From Acinetobacter sp. XH1741 (GTDB lineage: Bacteria; Pseudomonadota; Gammaproteobacteria; Pseudomonadales; Moraxellaceae): a stretch of DNA of 64,000 nucleotides. Under the pieces are notes generated by a model. The model saw only the letters and a list, made by a program, of their open reading frames with translations, searched no databases and was not told where the DNA came from. Location of the stretch: NCBI RefSeq assembly GCF_041021895.1, contig NZ_CP157428.1, forward strand, positions 2,976,001 to 3,040,000, given 5' to 3'. Position numbers and translations under genes: made by a program. Below are positions 18,905 to 27,931 of this stretch, piece after piece (within the stretch, counting starts at the first letter, position 1; each line of letters opens with the position of its first letter).

Positions 18905-19285
18905 ATGAAAAAAATAATTTTAGCAAGCGCAATGAGCGGTGTTGTTTTATTACTTGGTGCTTGTGCAACCACCCCTAAAAATACTCTAGCTGTTCAAAAA
19001 GAAAATAATCAGTTTGAAGTTACCGGTATTGGTAAAACTAATTTAATTGCAAAAAACAATGCGATTACTGCTGCACAAAAAACATGTTCTAAAAATACAT
19101 CTCCTGTGATTGTCGATGAAAAAACCACTTATCACGGTGTGTTAAAAGATGTGGTCAGTGAAAAAACAGGCCAAATGGTAGAAGCTGCAGCTGGTGTCAT
19201 TGGTACTTTAACTGGTAAAAATGCATCTTTAGCAAAAGATGATGACTATCAGACCACACTCACCTTTTATTGCAAAATAAACTAA
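18905..19285 (+). CDS. Small lipoprotein of unknown function
   Basis: 126 residues with a lipoprotein signal (MKKIILASAMSGVVLLLGAC, Cys at residue 20). The mature part has a short NQFEVTGIGKTNLIAKNNAI segment with regular helix and strand alternation, then a glycine-containing stretch, and ends with a cysteine (FYCKIN) that could pair with CSKN in the middle. I do not recognise the family. An AGGTGA ribosome site precedes the ATG. It is alone between divergent and convergent genes and ends at a perfect palindromic terminator. Confidence 0.75.
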   Translation: MKKIILASAMSGVVLLLGACATTPKNTLAVQKENNQFEVTGIGKTNLIAKNNAITAAQKTCSKNTSPVIVDEKTTYHGVLKDVVSEKTGQMVEAAAGVIGTLTGKNASLAKDDDYQTTLTFYCKIN

Positions 19286-19290
19286 ATAAA

Positions 19291-19320
19291 AAAATCCCAG
19301 TCAATTGACTGGGATTTTTT
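19291..19320. terminator. Bidirectional terminator, lipoprotein gene and rhlB
   Basis: The perfect palindrome ATCCCAGTCAATTGACTGGGAT (19294-19315) can fold as a long stem and is flanked by A4 and T6 runs. It serves both convergent genes. Confidence 0.9.
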
Positions 19321-19323
19321 TGA

Positions 19324-20475
19324 TTAACAATAACCATCTAAACGAGTAAGTGGTAATTTCTTACCAATTGCCTTTTCAATTTCCGGCAAATAGAAAGCAT
19401 CATCTTCCGATAAGAAACTAATACTTACCCCTTGTGCCCCTGCACGACCTGTACGTCCGATACGATGAACATAATCATCAGATTGTTCAGGTAAAGTGAA
19501 GTTGACCACATGAGATACGCCATCTACGTGAATACCACGGCCAGCCACATCAGTTGCAATCATGATGTTATGCTTACCTTGTTTGAACTGCTCTAACATT
19601 TTCATACGTTTATCTTGAGCAATTTCACCAGATAACATCCCTACTTTATACCCGTCTTTTTTCAAATGATCGTAAAGACGACGCACTTGATCACGACGAT
19701 TGGCAAAGATCATGACCTTATCAATCGGTTCTTCGCGCAAAATATCTTGTAAAAGACGATATTTATCTTGTTTAGCCACAACGTAAACACGTTGTTCAAC
19801 ATCGTTATTGGTCTTTTGTTCAGGTTCAATTTCAACAGTTACAGGTTCAAATAACCACTGTCTTGCCAAATTTAAAACATCGTAGCTAAATGTTGCTGAA
19901 AACATGAGGGTTTGGCGTTGTTCCTTACGCGCTGAATAACGAACAATACGCTTTACCGAAGGAATAAAGCCCATATCTAATAAACGGTCAGCTTCATCAA
20001 TGACTAAAAATTCAATTTGATCGAGCCAAACTTCTTTTTGTTCTACAAAATCAATTAAACGTCCAGGTGTAGCGACAATAATATCAACAAAATTAGCATC
20101 GAGTTGCTTCTTCTGCTTATCAAAATCAACACCACCCAATAGGGTCACGACATGTAAATTAGAGAATTTCGTGAGAAATTTCGCATCACTTTCAATTTGC
20201 AATGCCAACTCACGAGTAGGTGCTAAGATTAAAGCACGAGGCTCGCCACGAAAGCGTTGCTCTTGAACCGGATTATTGAGTAAATCATTAATTACACTAA
20301 TCAAGAAGGCAGCTGTCTTACCAGTTCCTGTCTGTGCTCGCCCAATTGCATCATGCCCGGCTAATGTATATTTTAAAACCTTTTGCTGAATTGGGGTCAT
20401 TTGAGTAAACCCTAAAGCATCAATCGCCTTTTTAAGTTGCGGATGTAAATTCAAGGTTTCAAAACCAGATGTCAT
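19324..20475 (-). CDS. rhlB: DEAD-box ATP-dependent RNA helicase (RhlB-like)
   Basis: 383 residues from ATG 20475; an in-frame TTG at 20493 is less likely. Helicase motifs appear in order: Q motif region [21 protein letters not shown] (I), PTRELALQ (Ia), [13 protein letters not shown] (II), SAT (III), [13 protein letters not shown] (V) and [10 protein letters not shown] (VI). RhlB is the helicase of the RNA degradosome. The short C-terminus after motif VI (about 40 residues) fits RhlB rather than the longer RhlE or DeaD. Co-location with a cold-shock gene may reflect shared RNA-unfolding work. Confidence 0.85.
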   Translation of the reverse strand: MTSGFETLNLHPQLKKAIDALGFTQMTPIQQKVLKYTLAGHDAIGRAQTGTGKTAAFLISVINDLLNNPVQEQRFRGEPRALILAPTRELALQIESDAKFLTKFSNLHVVTLLGGVDFDKQKKQLDANFVDIIVATPGRLIDFVEQKEVWLDQIEFLVIDEADRLLDMGFIPSVKRIVRYSARKEQRQTLMFSATFSYDVLNLARQWLFEPVTVEIEPEQKTNNDVEQRVYVVAKQDKYRLLQDILREEPIDKVMIFANRRDQVRRLYDHLKKDGYKVGMLSGEIAQDKRMKMLEQFKQGKHNIMIATDVAGRGIHVDGVSHVVNFTLPEQSDDYVHRIGRTGRAGAQGVSISFLSEDDAFYLPEIEKAIGKKLPLTRLDGYC

Positions 20476-20523
20476 AAATACGTGCTCTAACAAACAATCT
20501 CTCGAATGAGAAGATCATTATAA

Positions 20524-20554
20524 ACAAAAACGCTCCAATTCAAAAATTGGAGCG
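20524..20554 (-). terminator. Terminator of the cold-shock gene
   Basis: A 9-bp stem (CGCTCCAAT/ATTGGAGCG, 6-nt loop) is followed on the minus strand by a T5 run at 20526-20530. It separates the cold-shock gene from rhlB. Confidence 0.85.
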
Positions 20555-20584
20555 TCCATGATTCATCAAAAAGATGAATTATTC

Positions 20585-20797
20585 TTAGTCTAAAGGCTGA
20601 ACGTTTTCAGCTTGAAAACCTTTTTGACCTTGTACAACGCTAAACTCTACACGTTGACCATCACGTAAAGAACGGTGACCGTCACCTACGATTGCACGGA
20701 AATGAACGAATACATCGTCGCCGCCGTTACGTTGAATAAAACCAAAGCCTTTAGTGTCATTAAACCACTTTACTACGCCTTGTTCACGAGCTGTCAT
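20585..20797 (-). CDS. CspA-family cold-shock protein
   Basis: 70 residues forming a single cold-shock domain. RNP1 is KGFGFIQR and RNP2 is VFVHF, both intact, and the start [15 protein letters not shown] is typical. Such proteins bind single-stranded RNA or DNA and melt secondary structure. The upstream 376 bp without a gene leave room for a long 5' leader, as is common for cold-regulated csp genes. Whether it is cold-induced or constitutive cannot be told from sequence. Confidence 0.95.
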   Translation of the reverse strand: MTAREQGVVKWFNDTKGFGFIQRNGGDDVFVHFRAIVGDGHRSLRDGQRVEFSVVQGQKGFQAENVQPLD

Positions 20798-21173
20798 AAG
20801 TCAATCCTCAGATGATGAAAAAAGGACCTTCCGGTGTTGCAAACAGCAGAGCAAACAAGGTTTTAAAATTTTTATAATCTTAAAGCTTGTAATCATTCTG
20901 TAAAACTATCAACAATTTCCGGTTACATCCATTTGTTATAGGTTATTAAAACAATTTAACTGTGTGGTAATCCCTAAAACGGTTCGAGCTTAACACGGGT
21001 TTATGACAATTAATAGAATTTTTTTCAAATATTTCCCCTATTTTTTAGCTCTTTTTTTAAACAGCTTATTACAATAATTTTTATAATAATCATTTACCTC
21101 TTAATTTTTATAAAACCGGTAGAGTTCATAAAAAAATTTGTTAAAATAATTTTTTTAGTTGTTTTTATAATGA
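20798..21173. other. Gene-free divergent region between the cold-shock gene and tusA-like gene
   Basis: 376 bp with no credible reading frame. The half near the tusA-like gene is very AT-rich. On the csp side, a small stem (ACC/GGT) followed by T6 lies about 25-40 bases before the csp start. A long csp leader is likely but I could not define its promoter. Confidence 0.5.
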
Positions 21174-21419
21174 ATGAGCACAACCTCTTCTGCTGTAGCG
21201 CCTATTGAAATTAATGCCCTTGGTCAACCATGTCCAATGCCATTATTAATGTTGAAACGTGAACTTAAGAAAGTATCAGGAAAGCAGCTATTTTTATTAA
21301 AATCGTCTGACCCCCATAGTGAAATTGATGTAACGCGTTACTGCAATTTACATCATTTTATGTGTCAAACTATGCAGATTTCGGAAAGAGAATTTCACTA
21401 TTTAATTGAAACTCAATGA
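21174..21419 (+). CDS. tusA: TusA-family sulfurtransferase
   Basis: 81 residues. The motif ALGQPCPMPLLMLKRELKK carries the active-site Cys in the CPxP signature. TusA relays persulfide sulfur, in E. coli for tRNA 2-thiouridine and molybdenum cofactor. Related CPxP proteins have other roles, so the assignment is to family level. A longer polar N-terminus (about 10 residues) precedes the first strand. It stands alone, 133 bp before rpoH. Confidence 0.85.
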   Translation: MSTTSSAVAPIEINALGQPCPMPLLMLKRELKKVSGKQLFLLKSSDPHSEIDVTRYCNLHHFMCQTMQISEREFHYLIETQ

Positions 21420-21552
21420 TTCTTTGATAAAATAAAAGATTAGAAACTGCATAAAATTTTACATTTTTCTACCCAATTTTCCTTAATTATGAAGCCGATT
21501 CAAATTAAGATGAATTTATTGGTTAATCCATCCTATCCTATAAGGAGAACTC

Positions 21553-22419
21553 ATGAGTGACAGCAGCAATCAATTGATGCCCCTGTCATTGTCTGCGCCC
21601 GGTGTAAACCTTGGTGCATATATCAGTACTGTCAATCAGATTCCTATATTAACGGCCGAGCAAGAAAAAGAACTTGCTGAGCGTTATTATTATGACCAAG
21701 ATCTTGATGCCGCAAAAATGCTGGTAATGTCGCATTTACGTTTTGTCGTTCATATTGCGCGCAGCTATGCAGGTTATGGCCTCCCTCAAGGCGACCTTAT
21801 TCAAGAAGGTAACTTAGGCTTAATGAAAGCCGTAAAACGTTTTGACCCAAATATGGGTGTACGTCTTGTTTCTTTTGCCGTCCATTGGATTAAGGCAGAA
21901 ATCCACGAATATGTTATTCGTAACTGGCGTATTGTAAAAATCGCTACAACTAAAGCTCAGCGTAAACTTTTCTTCAACTTACGTAGTTTAAAAAAATCGA
22001 GTAAAAAATTAACGCTCGAAGAAGCTAAATCGATTGCTAACGACTTAAATGTAACTCCAGAACAAGTTTTGGAAATGGAAGGTCGTTTAACGGCTTATGA
22101 TGCTGCTTTTGAAGCTCAAGGTGACGATGATGACGATACGCCACATACTGCGCCTGCGTTGTATCTTGAAGATAACCGCTACGACCCTGCTCGTTTAGTT
22201 GAAAATGAAGATTGGGAAGAACAAAGTACATCTGCATTACATGATGCAATGGACCAGTTAGATGACCGTTCACGTAATATTTTGCAGCGCCGTTGGTTAG
22301 ATGATGATAAATCTACCCTACACGAACTTGCTGCTGAATATAATGTTTCTGCTGAGCGTATTCGTCAGCTTGAAAAAAATGCGATGGAAAAAATTAAAGT
22401 CGCAATGTCAGCAAGCTAA
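21553..22419 (+). CDS. rpoH: RNA polymerase sigma factor RpoH (sigma-32)
   Basis: 288 residues. Region 2 ([20 protein letters not shown], then [26 protein letters not shown]) is followed by QRKLFFNLR, the RpoH-box peptide that marks heat-shock sigma factors. Region 4 ends with a helix-turn-helix ([23 protein letters not shown]). It directs transcription of heat-shock genes. An AAGGAGAA ribosome site lies close to the ATG. Translation of rpoH is usually temperature-gated by mRNA structure; I did not attempt to fold that here. Confidence 0.97.
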   Translation: MSDSSNQLMPLSLSAPGVNLGAYISTVNQIPILTAEQEKELAERYYYDQDLDAAKMLVMSHLRFVVHIARSYAGYGLPQGDLIQEGNLGLMKAVKRFDPNMGVRLVSFAVHWIKAEIHEYVIRNWRIVKIATTKAQRKLFFNLRSLKKSSKKLTLEEAKSIANDLNVTPEQVLEMEGRLTAYDAAFEAQGDDDDDTPHTAPALYLEDNRYDPARLVENEDWEEQSTSALHDAMDQLDDRSRNILQRRWLDDDKSTLHELAAEYNVSAERIRQLEKNAMEKIKVAMSAS

Positions 22420-22435
22420 ACTAAATGAAAAAAAT

Positions 22436-22456
22436 AAAAGGGCGATAAGCCCTTTT
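22436..22456 (+). terminator. rpoH terminator
   Basis: A GGGC/GCCC stem extended by A4/T4 pairing (loop GATAA) is followed by more T residues. It lies 17 bp after the rpoH stop. Confidence 0.8.
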
Positions 22457-22530
22457 GTTTTATCTGGCTATGTTTAGCCAACCTATTCTATGGTAACGTT
22501 GCCTTTCATTATTCAGTTGCGTTTTTTGTT

Positions 22531-22896
22531 ATGTGGATTGCCATTTCAGCCCTTAATCTTGCTTTTGCAGTCATGTTGGGTGCTTTTGGAGCACATGGTC
22601 TTAAAGCTCACGCGAGTCCTGAGCAACTTACTTGGTGGCATACTGCTACCGACTACTTTTTTTATCATGCTCTAGGCTTATTAGCACTTGGTATTTTAAG
22701 TAAAGTTCTTCCTGATTTCCCAATTAAAATGTCTTTCTTGCTTATCCAAATTGGTATTTTCTTTTTTTGTGGTTCGCTTTATATCATGGCATTGGGTTTA
22801 CCACGAATATTAGGTGCGATTACTCCAATTGGGGGAGCATTGATGATTGCTGGGTGGCTAGTCTTGGCTTGGAATGCTTTCAAATACGCAAAATAA
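22531..22896 (+). CDS. DUF423 family small membrane protein
   Basis: 121 residues with four predicted transmembrane segments. It opens with ISALNLAFAVMLGAFGAHGL, the conserved GAFGAHGLK signature of the YgdD/DUF423 family, and includes WWHTATDYFFYHALGLL. Its role is unknown. The stop is 13 bp before thiS, so it may be co-transcribed with the thiamine genes, though nothing in the sequence ties it to thiazole synthesis. Confidence 0.88.
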   Translation: MWIAISALNLAFAVMLGAFGAHGLKAHASPEQLTWWHTATDYFFYHALGLLALGILSKVLPDFPIKMSFLLIQIGIFFFCGSLYIMALGLPRILGAITPIGGALMIAGWLVLAWNAFKYAK

Positions 22897-22909
22897 TCGG
22901 AATGTGATC

Positions 22910-23107
22910 ATGCAAATTTATTTAAATGGCGAATTAACGGACACGCCTAGTCAAAACCTGTTGCAACTCATTCAGGAACTGGCACTTGAAGGAAAACGTT
23001 TTGCTGTCGAACACAATCAACAAATCGTTTCTAAAAGCAAATTAGAGCAAATCAATATTGCTCAACATGACCGTATCGAAATTATTCACGCTGTTGGCGG
23101 CGGCTAA
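22910..23107 (+). CDS. thiS: Sulfur carrier protein ThiS
   Basis: 65 residues from ATG 22910. A ubiquitin-like fold is implied by [20 protein letters not shown] and [16 protein letters not shown] ending ([10 protein letters not shown] here). The terminal Gly-Gly is the thiocarboxylate carrier end used to donate sulfur for thiazole synthesis. It is followed 13 bp later by thiG, its partner. Confidence 0.95.
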
Positions 23108-23120
23108 GTCGGAGTTATCC

Positions 23121-23906
23121 ATGCAAGACACCCCTCTCATTATTGGTTCACGTTCTTTTCAATCTCGTTTATTGGTAGGAACAGGCAAATATAAAGACTT
23201 AAATGAAACGGATTTAGCCATTCAAGCCAGTGGTGCAGAAATCGTAACTGTCGCAATCCGCCGTGTGAATATTGGACAAAATCCAGATCAACCAAACTTA
23301 TTGTCAGTCATCCCACCAGAAAAATATACAATTTTGCCAAATACCGCAGGTTGTTTTGATGCTGACAGCGCGGTACGTACTTGTATGTTAGCGCGTGAGC
23401 TACTTGATGGTCATAACCTAGTAAAACTTGAAGTGCTAGGCGATGAGAAAACCTTATATCCAAATGTGACCGAAACTTTAAAGGCAGCGCGTACTTTAAT
23501 TGATGACGGTTTTGAGATTATGGTCTATACCTCTGATGATCCGATCATCGCTCAAGAACTTGAAAGTATGGGCTGTGTTGCGATTATGCCATTAGGCAGT
23601 CTGATTGGTTCAGGTTTAGGTATTTTAAATCCTCACACCATTTCAATTATTAAAGAAAATGCGAAAGTTCCTGTGTTAGTAGACGCAGGCGTTGGTACAG
23701 CAAGTGATGCCGCTATTGCGATGGAACTTGGTTGTGACGGCGTACTCATGAATACTGCAATTGCAGCTGCTCAAAATCCTATTTTGATGGCTTCTGCAAT
23801 GAAAAAAGCTGTTGAAGCAGGACGCGAAGCATTTTTAGCTGGTCGTATGCCACGTAAACGCATGGCAAATGCAAGCTCGCCAGAAACAGGTTATTTCTTT
23901 AAATAA
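23121..23906 (+). CDS. thiG: Thiazole synthase
   Basis: 261 residues from ATG 23121, which has a GGAG ribosome site. [29 protein letters not shown], the Schiff-base lysine region [16 protein letters not shown], and [21 protein letters not shown] with VLMNTAIA are all diagnostic. It condenses deoxyxylulose phosphate, dehydroglycine and ThiS-thiocarboxylate to the thiazole moiety of thiamine. Other thi genes are not adjacent except for a ThiE-like domain in a Nudix fusion 24 kb away. Confidence 0.97.
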
Positions 23907-23917
23907 TCTCTTTCCAA

Positions 23918-23943
23918 GGAACCACTGTGTCTTCAGTGGTTCC
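23918..23943 (+). terminator. Hairpin after thiG
   Basis: A perfect 10-bp stem (GGAACCACTG/CAGTGGTTCC, 6-nt loop) lies 12 bp after the thiG stop. The downstream tract is T/C-rich rather than pure T, so it is a weaker intrinsic terminator or an mRNA 3' end stabiliser. Confidence 0.6.
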
Positions 23944-24022
23944 TCTCTCCTCTCGTATAAGCATTTTTTGCTTTTTTAAAGTTGTATCTCTTTATTCAAT
24001 TCACAGATTTCAATTCTTATAT

Positions 24023-24649
24023 TTAACTTAGGCTATTCAATATCTGTCTTAAATTTTGCTTGGCGTTTAATTCAAAATTCTTTTGGAAATATGCAGTTTG
24101 ATAAAGTGGCTCAGACTGATAAAAATGCAATAAAACTTCTTTTCTTTTGATTGAATATACTTCTGGATCAACCCACGCATACTCCTGCTGAATTTGTTGT
24201 TCATATTGTATGAAACGTTCAGGTGGTGCTGCCAAAATAGCTAAATCGATATCCAACAAAAATTGCAAATCTGTTTCATCGGTTGATGCATGCCTTTGGG
24301 TCGCAAGAATCCAGCGCTTTATTTTCTCTAAAGTATCGACCTGTAAATCTTGAGCCATCAATTGTTCAAATAACTCAGCACTTTTAAGCTCATTATCTGG
24401 TGCTTGAGGGTTATAGATCGCATCATGAAACCAGAGAGCCAATGCGACAGCAGAAGGATCATTTAATTCGGACTGAATCGATTGGTGCAAACTCAAACAT
24501 TCATATAAATGCTGCACGCTATGGTAGGCTCGCTGCTTCTCTCCATAAGCTGCAATGAGTTCATCCAAGATTTTTTGAGGCTCAGAAAAGTGATAGTGCC
24601 GATGCAGCTCAAACCAAAAATTTTCAAGTTTTGACAAATAAAGCTGCAT
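24023..24649 (-). CDS. Predicted HD-superfamily metal-dependent phosphohydrolase
   Basis: 208 residues from ATG 24649; two more in-frame start codons lie just upstream, and this one is best spaced from AGG. The motifs YHSVQHLYECL and ALWFHDAIYNPQAPDNEL give the histidines and the HD pair expected of this family (COG4339 type). Then comes LATQRHAST and FLLDIDLAILAAP. It probably binds a divalent metal. The substrate is unknown; some family members are mis-annotated as NMDA-receptor-like. It lies 26 bp downstream of yaaA on the same strand. Confidence 0.75.
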   Translation of the reverse strand: MQLYLSKLENFWFELHRHYHFSEPQKILDELIAAYGEKQRAYHSVQHLYECLSLHQSIQSELNDPSAVALALWFHDAIYNPQAPDNELKSAELFEQLMAQDLQVDTLEKIKRWILATQRHASTDETDLQFLLDIDLAILAAPPERFIQYEQQIQQEYAWVDPEVYSIKRKEVLLHFYQSEPLYQTAYFQKNFELNAKQNLRQILNSLS

Positions 24650-24674
24650 CATCACCTATTAACCACGTTTAAGA

Positions 24675-25448
24675 TTATTGCTCATCGCGTTTAAATACGA
24701 GTTCTTTTGCCGATGAGTTATCTGCATCGAAATAGTAACCTTCGGTATTGAACGCTTTAATATCCTCAGCTTTATTTAATTGGTTTTCAATAATAAAGCG
24801 AGCCATTAAACCACGTGCTTTTTTTGCATAAAAACTAATGACTTTATATTTACCATTTTTCTGATCAAGGAAAACAGGCTTCACAATTTCAGCCTTAATT
24901 TTCTTTTCATTGACAGATTTGTAATATTCATCCGAAGCTAGATTTACTAGTAATTCAGATTTAATTGCTGCCAAGTCTTCATTAATCTGGTTGGTGATAA
25001 TTTCACCCCAGAATTCATACAAATTATGGCCACGCGTATTTTTTAATTTAGTACCCATTTCTAGACGATAAGGCATCATCAAATCTAAAGGGCGCAATAA
25101 GCCATATAGACCAGAGAGCATACGCAAATGCTGCTGTGCAAAATCTATATCTTTGTCTTTTAAATGATAAGCATCTAAACCGGTATAAACATCCCCTTTA
25201 AATGCATAAATCGCTTGGCGAGCATTTGAGAAATTAAATTCGGGATTCCAGTCTCTGAATCGATCTGCATTTAGTGTGGCAATTTTTTCACTCACACTCA
25301 TTAAACTCGCAATTTCTGAAGCAGAAAGTTTGCGACAAACATCAATTAATTGTGCTGAGTTTTCTAACAAGCGAGGCTGAGTAAACTCATCTGTAGGTAA
25401 CGCTGTTTCATAATCTAAAGTTTTTGCAGGAGAAATTAAAGCAAGCAT
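24675..25448 (-). CDS. yaaA: Peroxide stress protein YaaA
   Basis: 257 residues from ATG 25448 ([14 protein letters not shown]); an upstream TTG adds two residues. [40 protein letters not shown] and [14 protein letters not shown] are conserved family stretches. YaaA limits intracellular free iron during hydrogen peroxide stress in E. coli and belongs to the OxyR regulon there. I could not assign an OxyR site here. Confidence 0.95.
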   Translation of the reverse strand: MLALISPAKTLDYETALPTDEFTQPRLLENSAQLIDVCRKLSASEIASLMSVSEKIATLNADRFRDWNPEFNFSNARQAIYAFKGDVYTGLDAYHLKDKDIDFAQQHLRMLSGLYGLLRPLDLMMPYRLEMGTKLKNTRGHNLYEFWGEIITNQINEDLAAIKSELLVNLASDEYYKSVNEKKIKAEIVKPVFLDQKNGKYKVISFYAKKARGLMARFIIENQLNKAEDIKAFNTEGYYFDADNSSAKELVFKRDEQ

Positions 25449-25573
25449 AGACAACCTGAAAAAATTATTCTTAATACCAACTATAACAGTAGATATTTTT
25501 TAATGCTAACCCGTGTTTTCAATGACGACTATCGGTAAAATAGAAATACGTATTGTTATTTATCGATTCTTAT

Positions 25574-26206
25574 ATGTCTGAGCAAATTTTCATTCAGGGT
25601 CCAGTAGGTAAAATTGAACTTTTTGTAGACCGCCCTGAAGGTGAAATCAAAGGCTTTGCGGTTGTTTGCCATCCGCACCCATTGCAAGGTGGAACTCCTC
25701 AACATAAAGTCCCTGCTCTTTTAACCCAAATCTTTAATGAATATGGTTGTATCGTTTACCGCCCTAGTTTTCGTGGTCTTGGCGGTAGTGAAGGTGTTCA
25801 TGATGAAGGTCATGGCGAAACTGAAGACATTTTAGCTGTAATTGAACATGTTCGTAATCTTCATAAAGGCTTACCGTTCTATGCAGGTGGTTTTAGTTTC
25901 GGTTCACATGTTTTAGCAAAATGTCATGCACAGCTTAGCCCCGAACTACAACCAGTACAGTTAATTTTGTGTGGCTTACCAACAGCGACTGTAGTGGGTT
26001 TACGACACTATAAAACTCCTGAAATTCAAGGTGATATATTACTCATTCATGGTGAGCAAGATGACATTACCTTACTTTCAGATGCAATTGCCTGGGCAAA
26101 ACCGCAGAAGCATCCAATTACGATCTTACCGGGTGCTAACCACTTCTTTACTGGCTACTTAAAACAGCTTCGTCAAATTATTACACGCTTTATTATTATG
26201 AAATAA
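25574..26206 (+). CDS. Alpha/beta hydrolase (dienelactone-hydrolase-like)
   Basis: 210 residues from ATG 25574; a TTG at 25553 is weaker. VVCHPHPLQGGTPQHK, the GxSxG-type nucleophile elbow GGFSFGSHV, a distal aspartate region ILLIHGEQDDIT, and a catalytic His in LPGANHFFTG are all present. This is the small CHPHP family of cytosolic alpha/beta hydrolases related to YcjY/OsmC-associated lipases. The substrate is unknown. The gene is monocistronic and ends at a strong shared terminator. Confidence 0.8.
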   Translation: MSEQIFIQGPVGKIELFVDRPEGEIKGFAVVCHPHPLQGGTPQHKVPALLTQIFNEYGCIVYRPSFRGLGGSEGVHDEGHGETEDILAVIEHVRNLHKGLPFYAGGFSFGSHVLAKCHAQLSPELQPVQLILCGLPTATVVGLRHYKTPEIQGDILLIHGEQDDITLLSDAIAWAKPQKHPITILPGANHFFTGYLKQLRQIITRFIIMK

Positions 26207-26216
26207 ACTGTAATTT

Positions 26217-26250
26217 GATGGGCATAACTTGAGAGTATGCCCATCATTTT
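26217..26250. terminator. Bidirectional terminator, hydrolase gene and rtcR
   Basis: A perfect 10-bp stem (GATGGGCATA/TATGCCCATC) with a 9-nt loop is followed by a T-run on the plus side. It lies between two convergent genes. Confidence 0.85.
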
Positions 26251-26262
26251 TAAGCCATGTCC

Positions 26263-27864
26263 TTATTGAAAATTATTCCAACTTAACCCAAAACGAGCTA
26301 AATATTTTTTTACTCGGTCACTATCATTTGTTGTATTACGTTGTTGGCGAGATACTGAAAAGAGTTGCCTTCCCGCCTCTGCCATTGATTTTGAATTTTC
26401 GCAGACTTTGAGCACACCTCGTAATTGAATCTGATCAAATTCATCTATTTGCTCTAATTGTTCAAAACTCAAATAGTTCAACAAGATATCTGTATTTTTA
26501 TCATTGTAAGATTCATTCTGAATAAGCCAAAGTTGCTTTAGGCGTTGAATTTCTTTCTCTACAGCTTCACGACGAATTAACTCACCTTGCGATAAAGTTG
26601 CTAAACGAGTCACGCTCGCTGCTAAATCTCTAAAATTTCCTTGCCATGAAGCATCTGCTGATTTAGCAAATTTTAAATATATTTCTAAAGCATCACGTTG
26701 AAAATGCAGTTGCCTTTGATGCATTGCAGCAAAACGCTGTAGCTCAAAATCAATATTGGGCGCAATATCTTCTACACGATCTTTTAAATTGGGCAAAAAG
26801 AACGTCCACGTATTCAAACGAGCCCATAAATCTTCACGGAATCGGCCAGCTTGAACTTCATTACGCAAATCACGATTAGTACCCGCTATTAGCTGAAAAT
26901 CGGCCTGAATTTCCTTATCACTCCCAACAGGGAAAAAGCTTTTATCTTCTAGCGCTTTTAGTAGCATGGCTTGCTCATCAAGCCCTAACTCACCAATTTC
27001 ATCTAAAAACAAAATGCCTTGGTCAGCACTTTTTAATAAACCAGCACGAGAAGCAGCCGCCCCCGTAAAAGCACCTTTTATATGACCAAATAAAGTCGAC
27101 ATGGCACTATCACCACGTAAGGTCGCACAGTTAACATCAATAAAACGGCCGCTTAATTGAAATTTATCTTTCTTTAACTGAAAAATTTGTTTTGCCAAAT
27201 GAGACTTACCAACACCTGTTGCACCCATAATTAAAATAGGTGCGCTAGAACGAGTTGCAACTAACTCAACCTCCTCAATAAGCTGATTAAACGCTTTATT
27301 ATGAGTAGAAATATTGGCTTTAAGCTGTTGCCAGTTTTGCTTTTGCTCATCATCGAAGCGCTGTTTTAAAACATCGTATCGAGACAAGTCCAAATCAATA
27401 ATTCTATATTCACCTTCTGGTGTCTTTTGTTGATTAGGTGAACTTTGAATGAGCTGAGCTGGTAAATAATGCGCATCTACCAATAAATACCAACAAATTT
27501 GAGCAACATGCGTTCCCGTTGTGATATGCAATAAATAGTTATTTTTTTCCACATCAAACGGATAGGTTTTTACAAAATCATAAAGTGCCCCATAAACTTC
27601 AGCAAAATCCCAAGGGTCTTTAATGCTAACTTTATGTCCAGAAACCTGTGTTTGGGGAGAAATTTCTTCTGCGTCTGATGCTATAGATTTAACTAAATTA
27701 TGATGCTGCCTGTCATGAAGTAACACCAACTCATCTACAAGCAAATCTTCATGCATTAACAAACTAATTGTGGGACGCCAACGTTGCCAACGATCTGGCT
27801 TTCTCCCCTGATCAAGCGTAGAACCGACAAAGCCAATAACGACTGTTTTCTTTGCATCCGCCAT
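26263..27864 (-). CDS. rtcR: RtcR, sigma-54-dependent activator of the RNA-repair genes
   Basis: 533 residues. The N-terminal ~180 residues are the RtcR/CARF-type sensor (VVIGFVGSTLDQG, then HITTGTHVAQICWYLLVD). The AAA+ domain has Walker A GATGVGKS (214-221), the sigma-54-contact GAFTGA loop (264-269) and Walker B GILFLDEIGEL (283-293). The C-terminus has a helix-turn-helix (MAEAGRQLFSVSRQQ). In the family, the sensor domain is reported to respond to RNA ends carrying 2',3'-cyclic phosphate and to activate rtcBA. Here it is divergent from rnz, 67 bp apart, with its target promoter about 1.2 kb away. Confidence 0.95.
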   Translation of the reverse strand: MADAKKTVVIGFVGSTLDQGRKPDRWQRWRPTISLLMHEDLLVDELVLLHDRQHHNLVKSIASDAEEISPQTQVSGHKVSIKDPWDFAEVYGALYDFVKTYPFDVEKNNYLLHITTGTHVAQICWYLLVDAHYLPAQLIQSSPNQQKTPEGEYRIIDLDLSRYDVLKQRFDDEQKQNWQQLKANISTHNKAFNQLIEEVELVATRSSAPILIMGATGVGKSHLAKQIFQLKKDKFQLSGRFIDVNCATLRGDSAMSTLFGHIKGAFTGAAASRAGLLKSADQGILFLDEIGELGLDEQAMLLKALEDKSFFPVGSDKEIQADFQLIAGTNRDLRNEVQAGRFREDLWARLNTWTFFLPNLKDRVEDIAPNIDFELQRFAAMHQRQLHFQRDALEIYLKFAKSADASWQGNFRDLAASVTRLATLSQGELIRREAVEKEIQRLKQLWLIQNESYNDKNTDILLNYLSFEQLEQIDEFDQIQLRGVLKVCENSKSMAEAGRQLFSVSRQQRNTTNDSDRVKKYLARFGLSWNNFQ

Positions 27865-27931
27865 AATTTCTATAAAATTTTATAAGTGTCTATAATATAC
27901 AATACGCATTTGATCAAAAAATTCCAAGAAT

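Noticed and set aside
22874..22909. Longer N-terminus for ThiS
   Set aside because: Starts inside the DUF423 gene and adds residues not found in ThiS; ATG 22910 gives the normal 65 residues.
23058..23120. Longer N-terminus for ThiG
   Set aside because: Would start within thiS; ATG 23121 has a GGAG site and gives the usual length.
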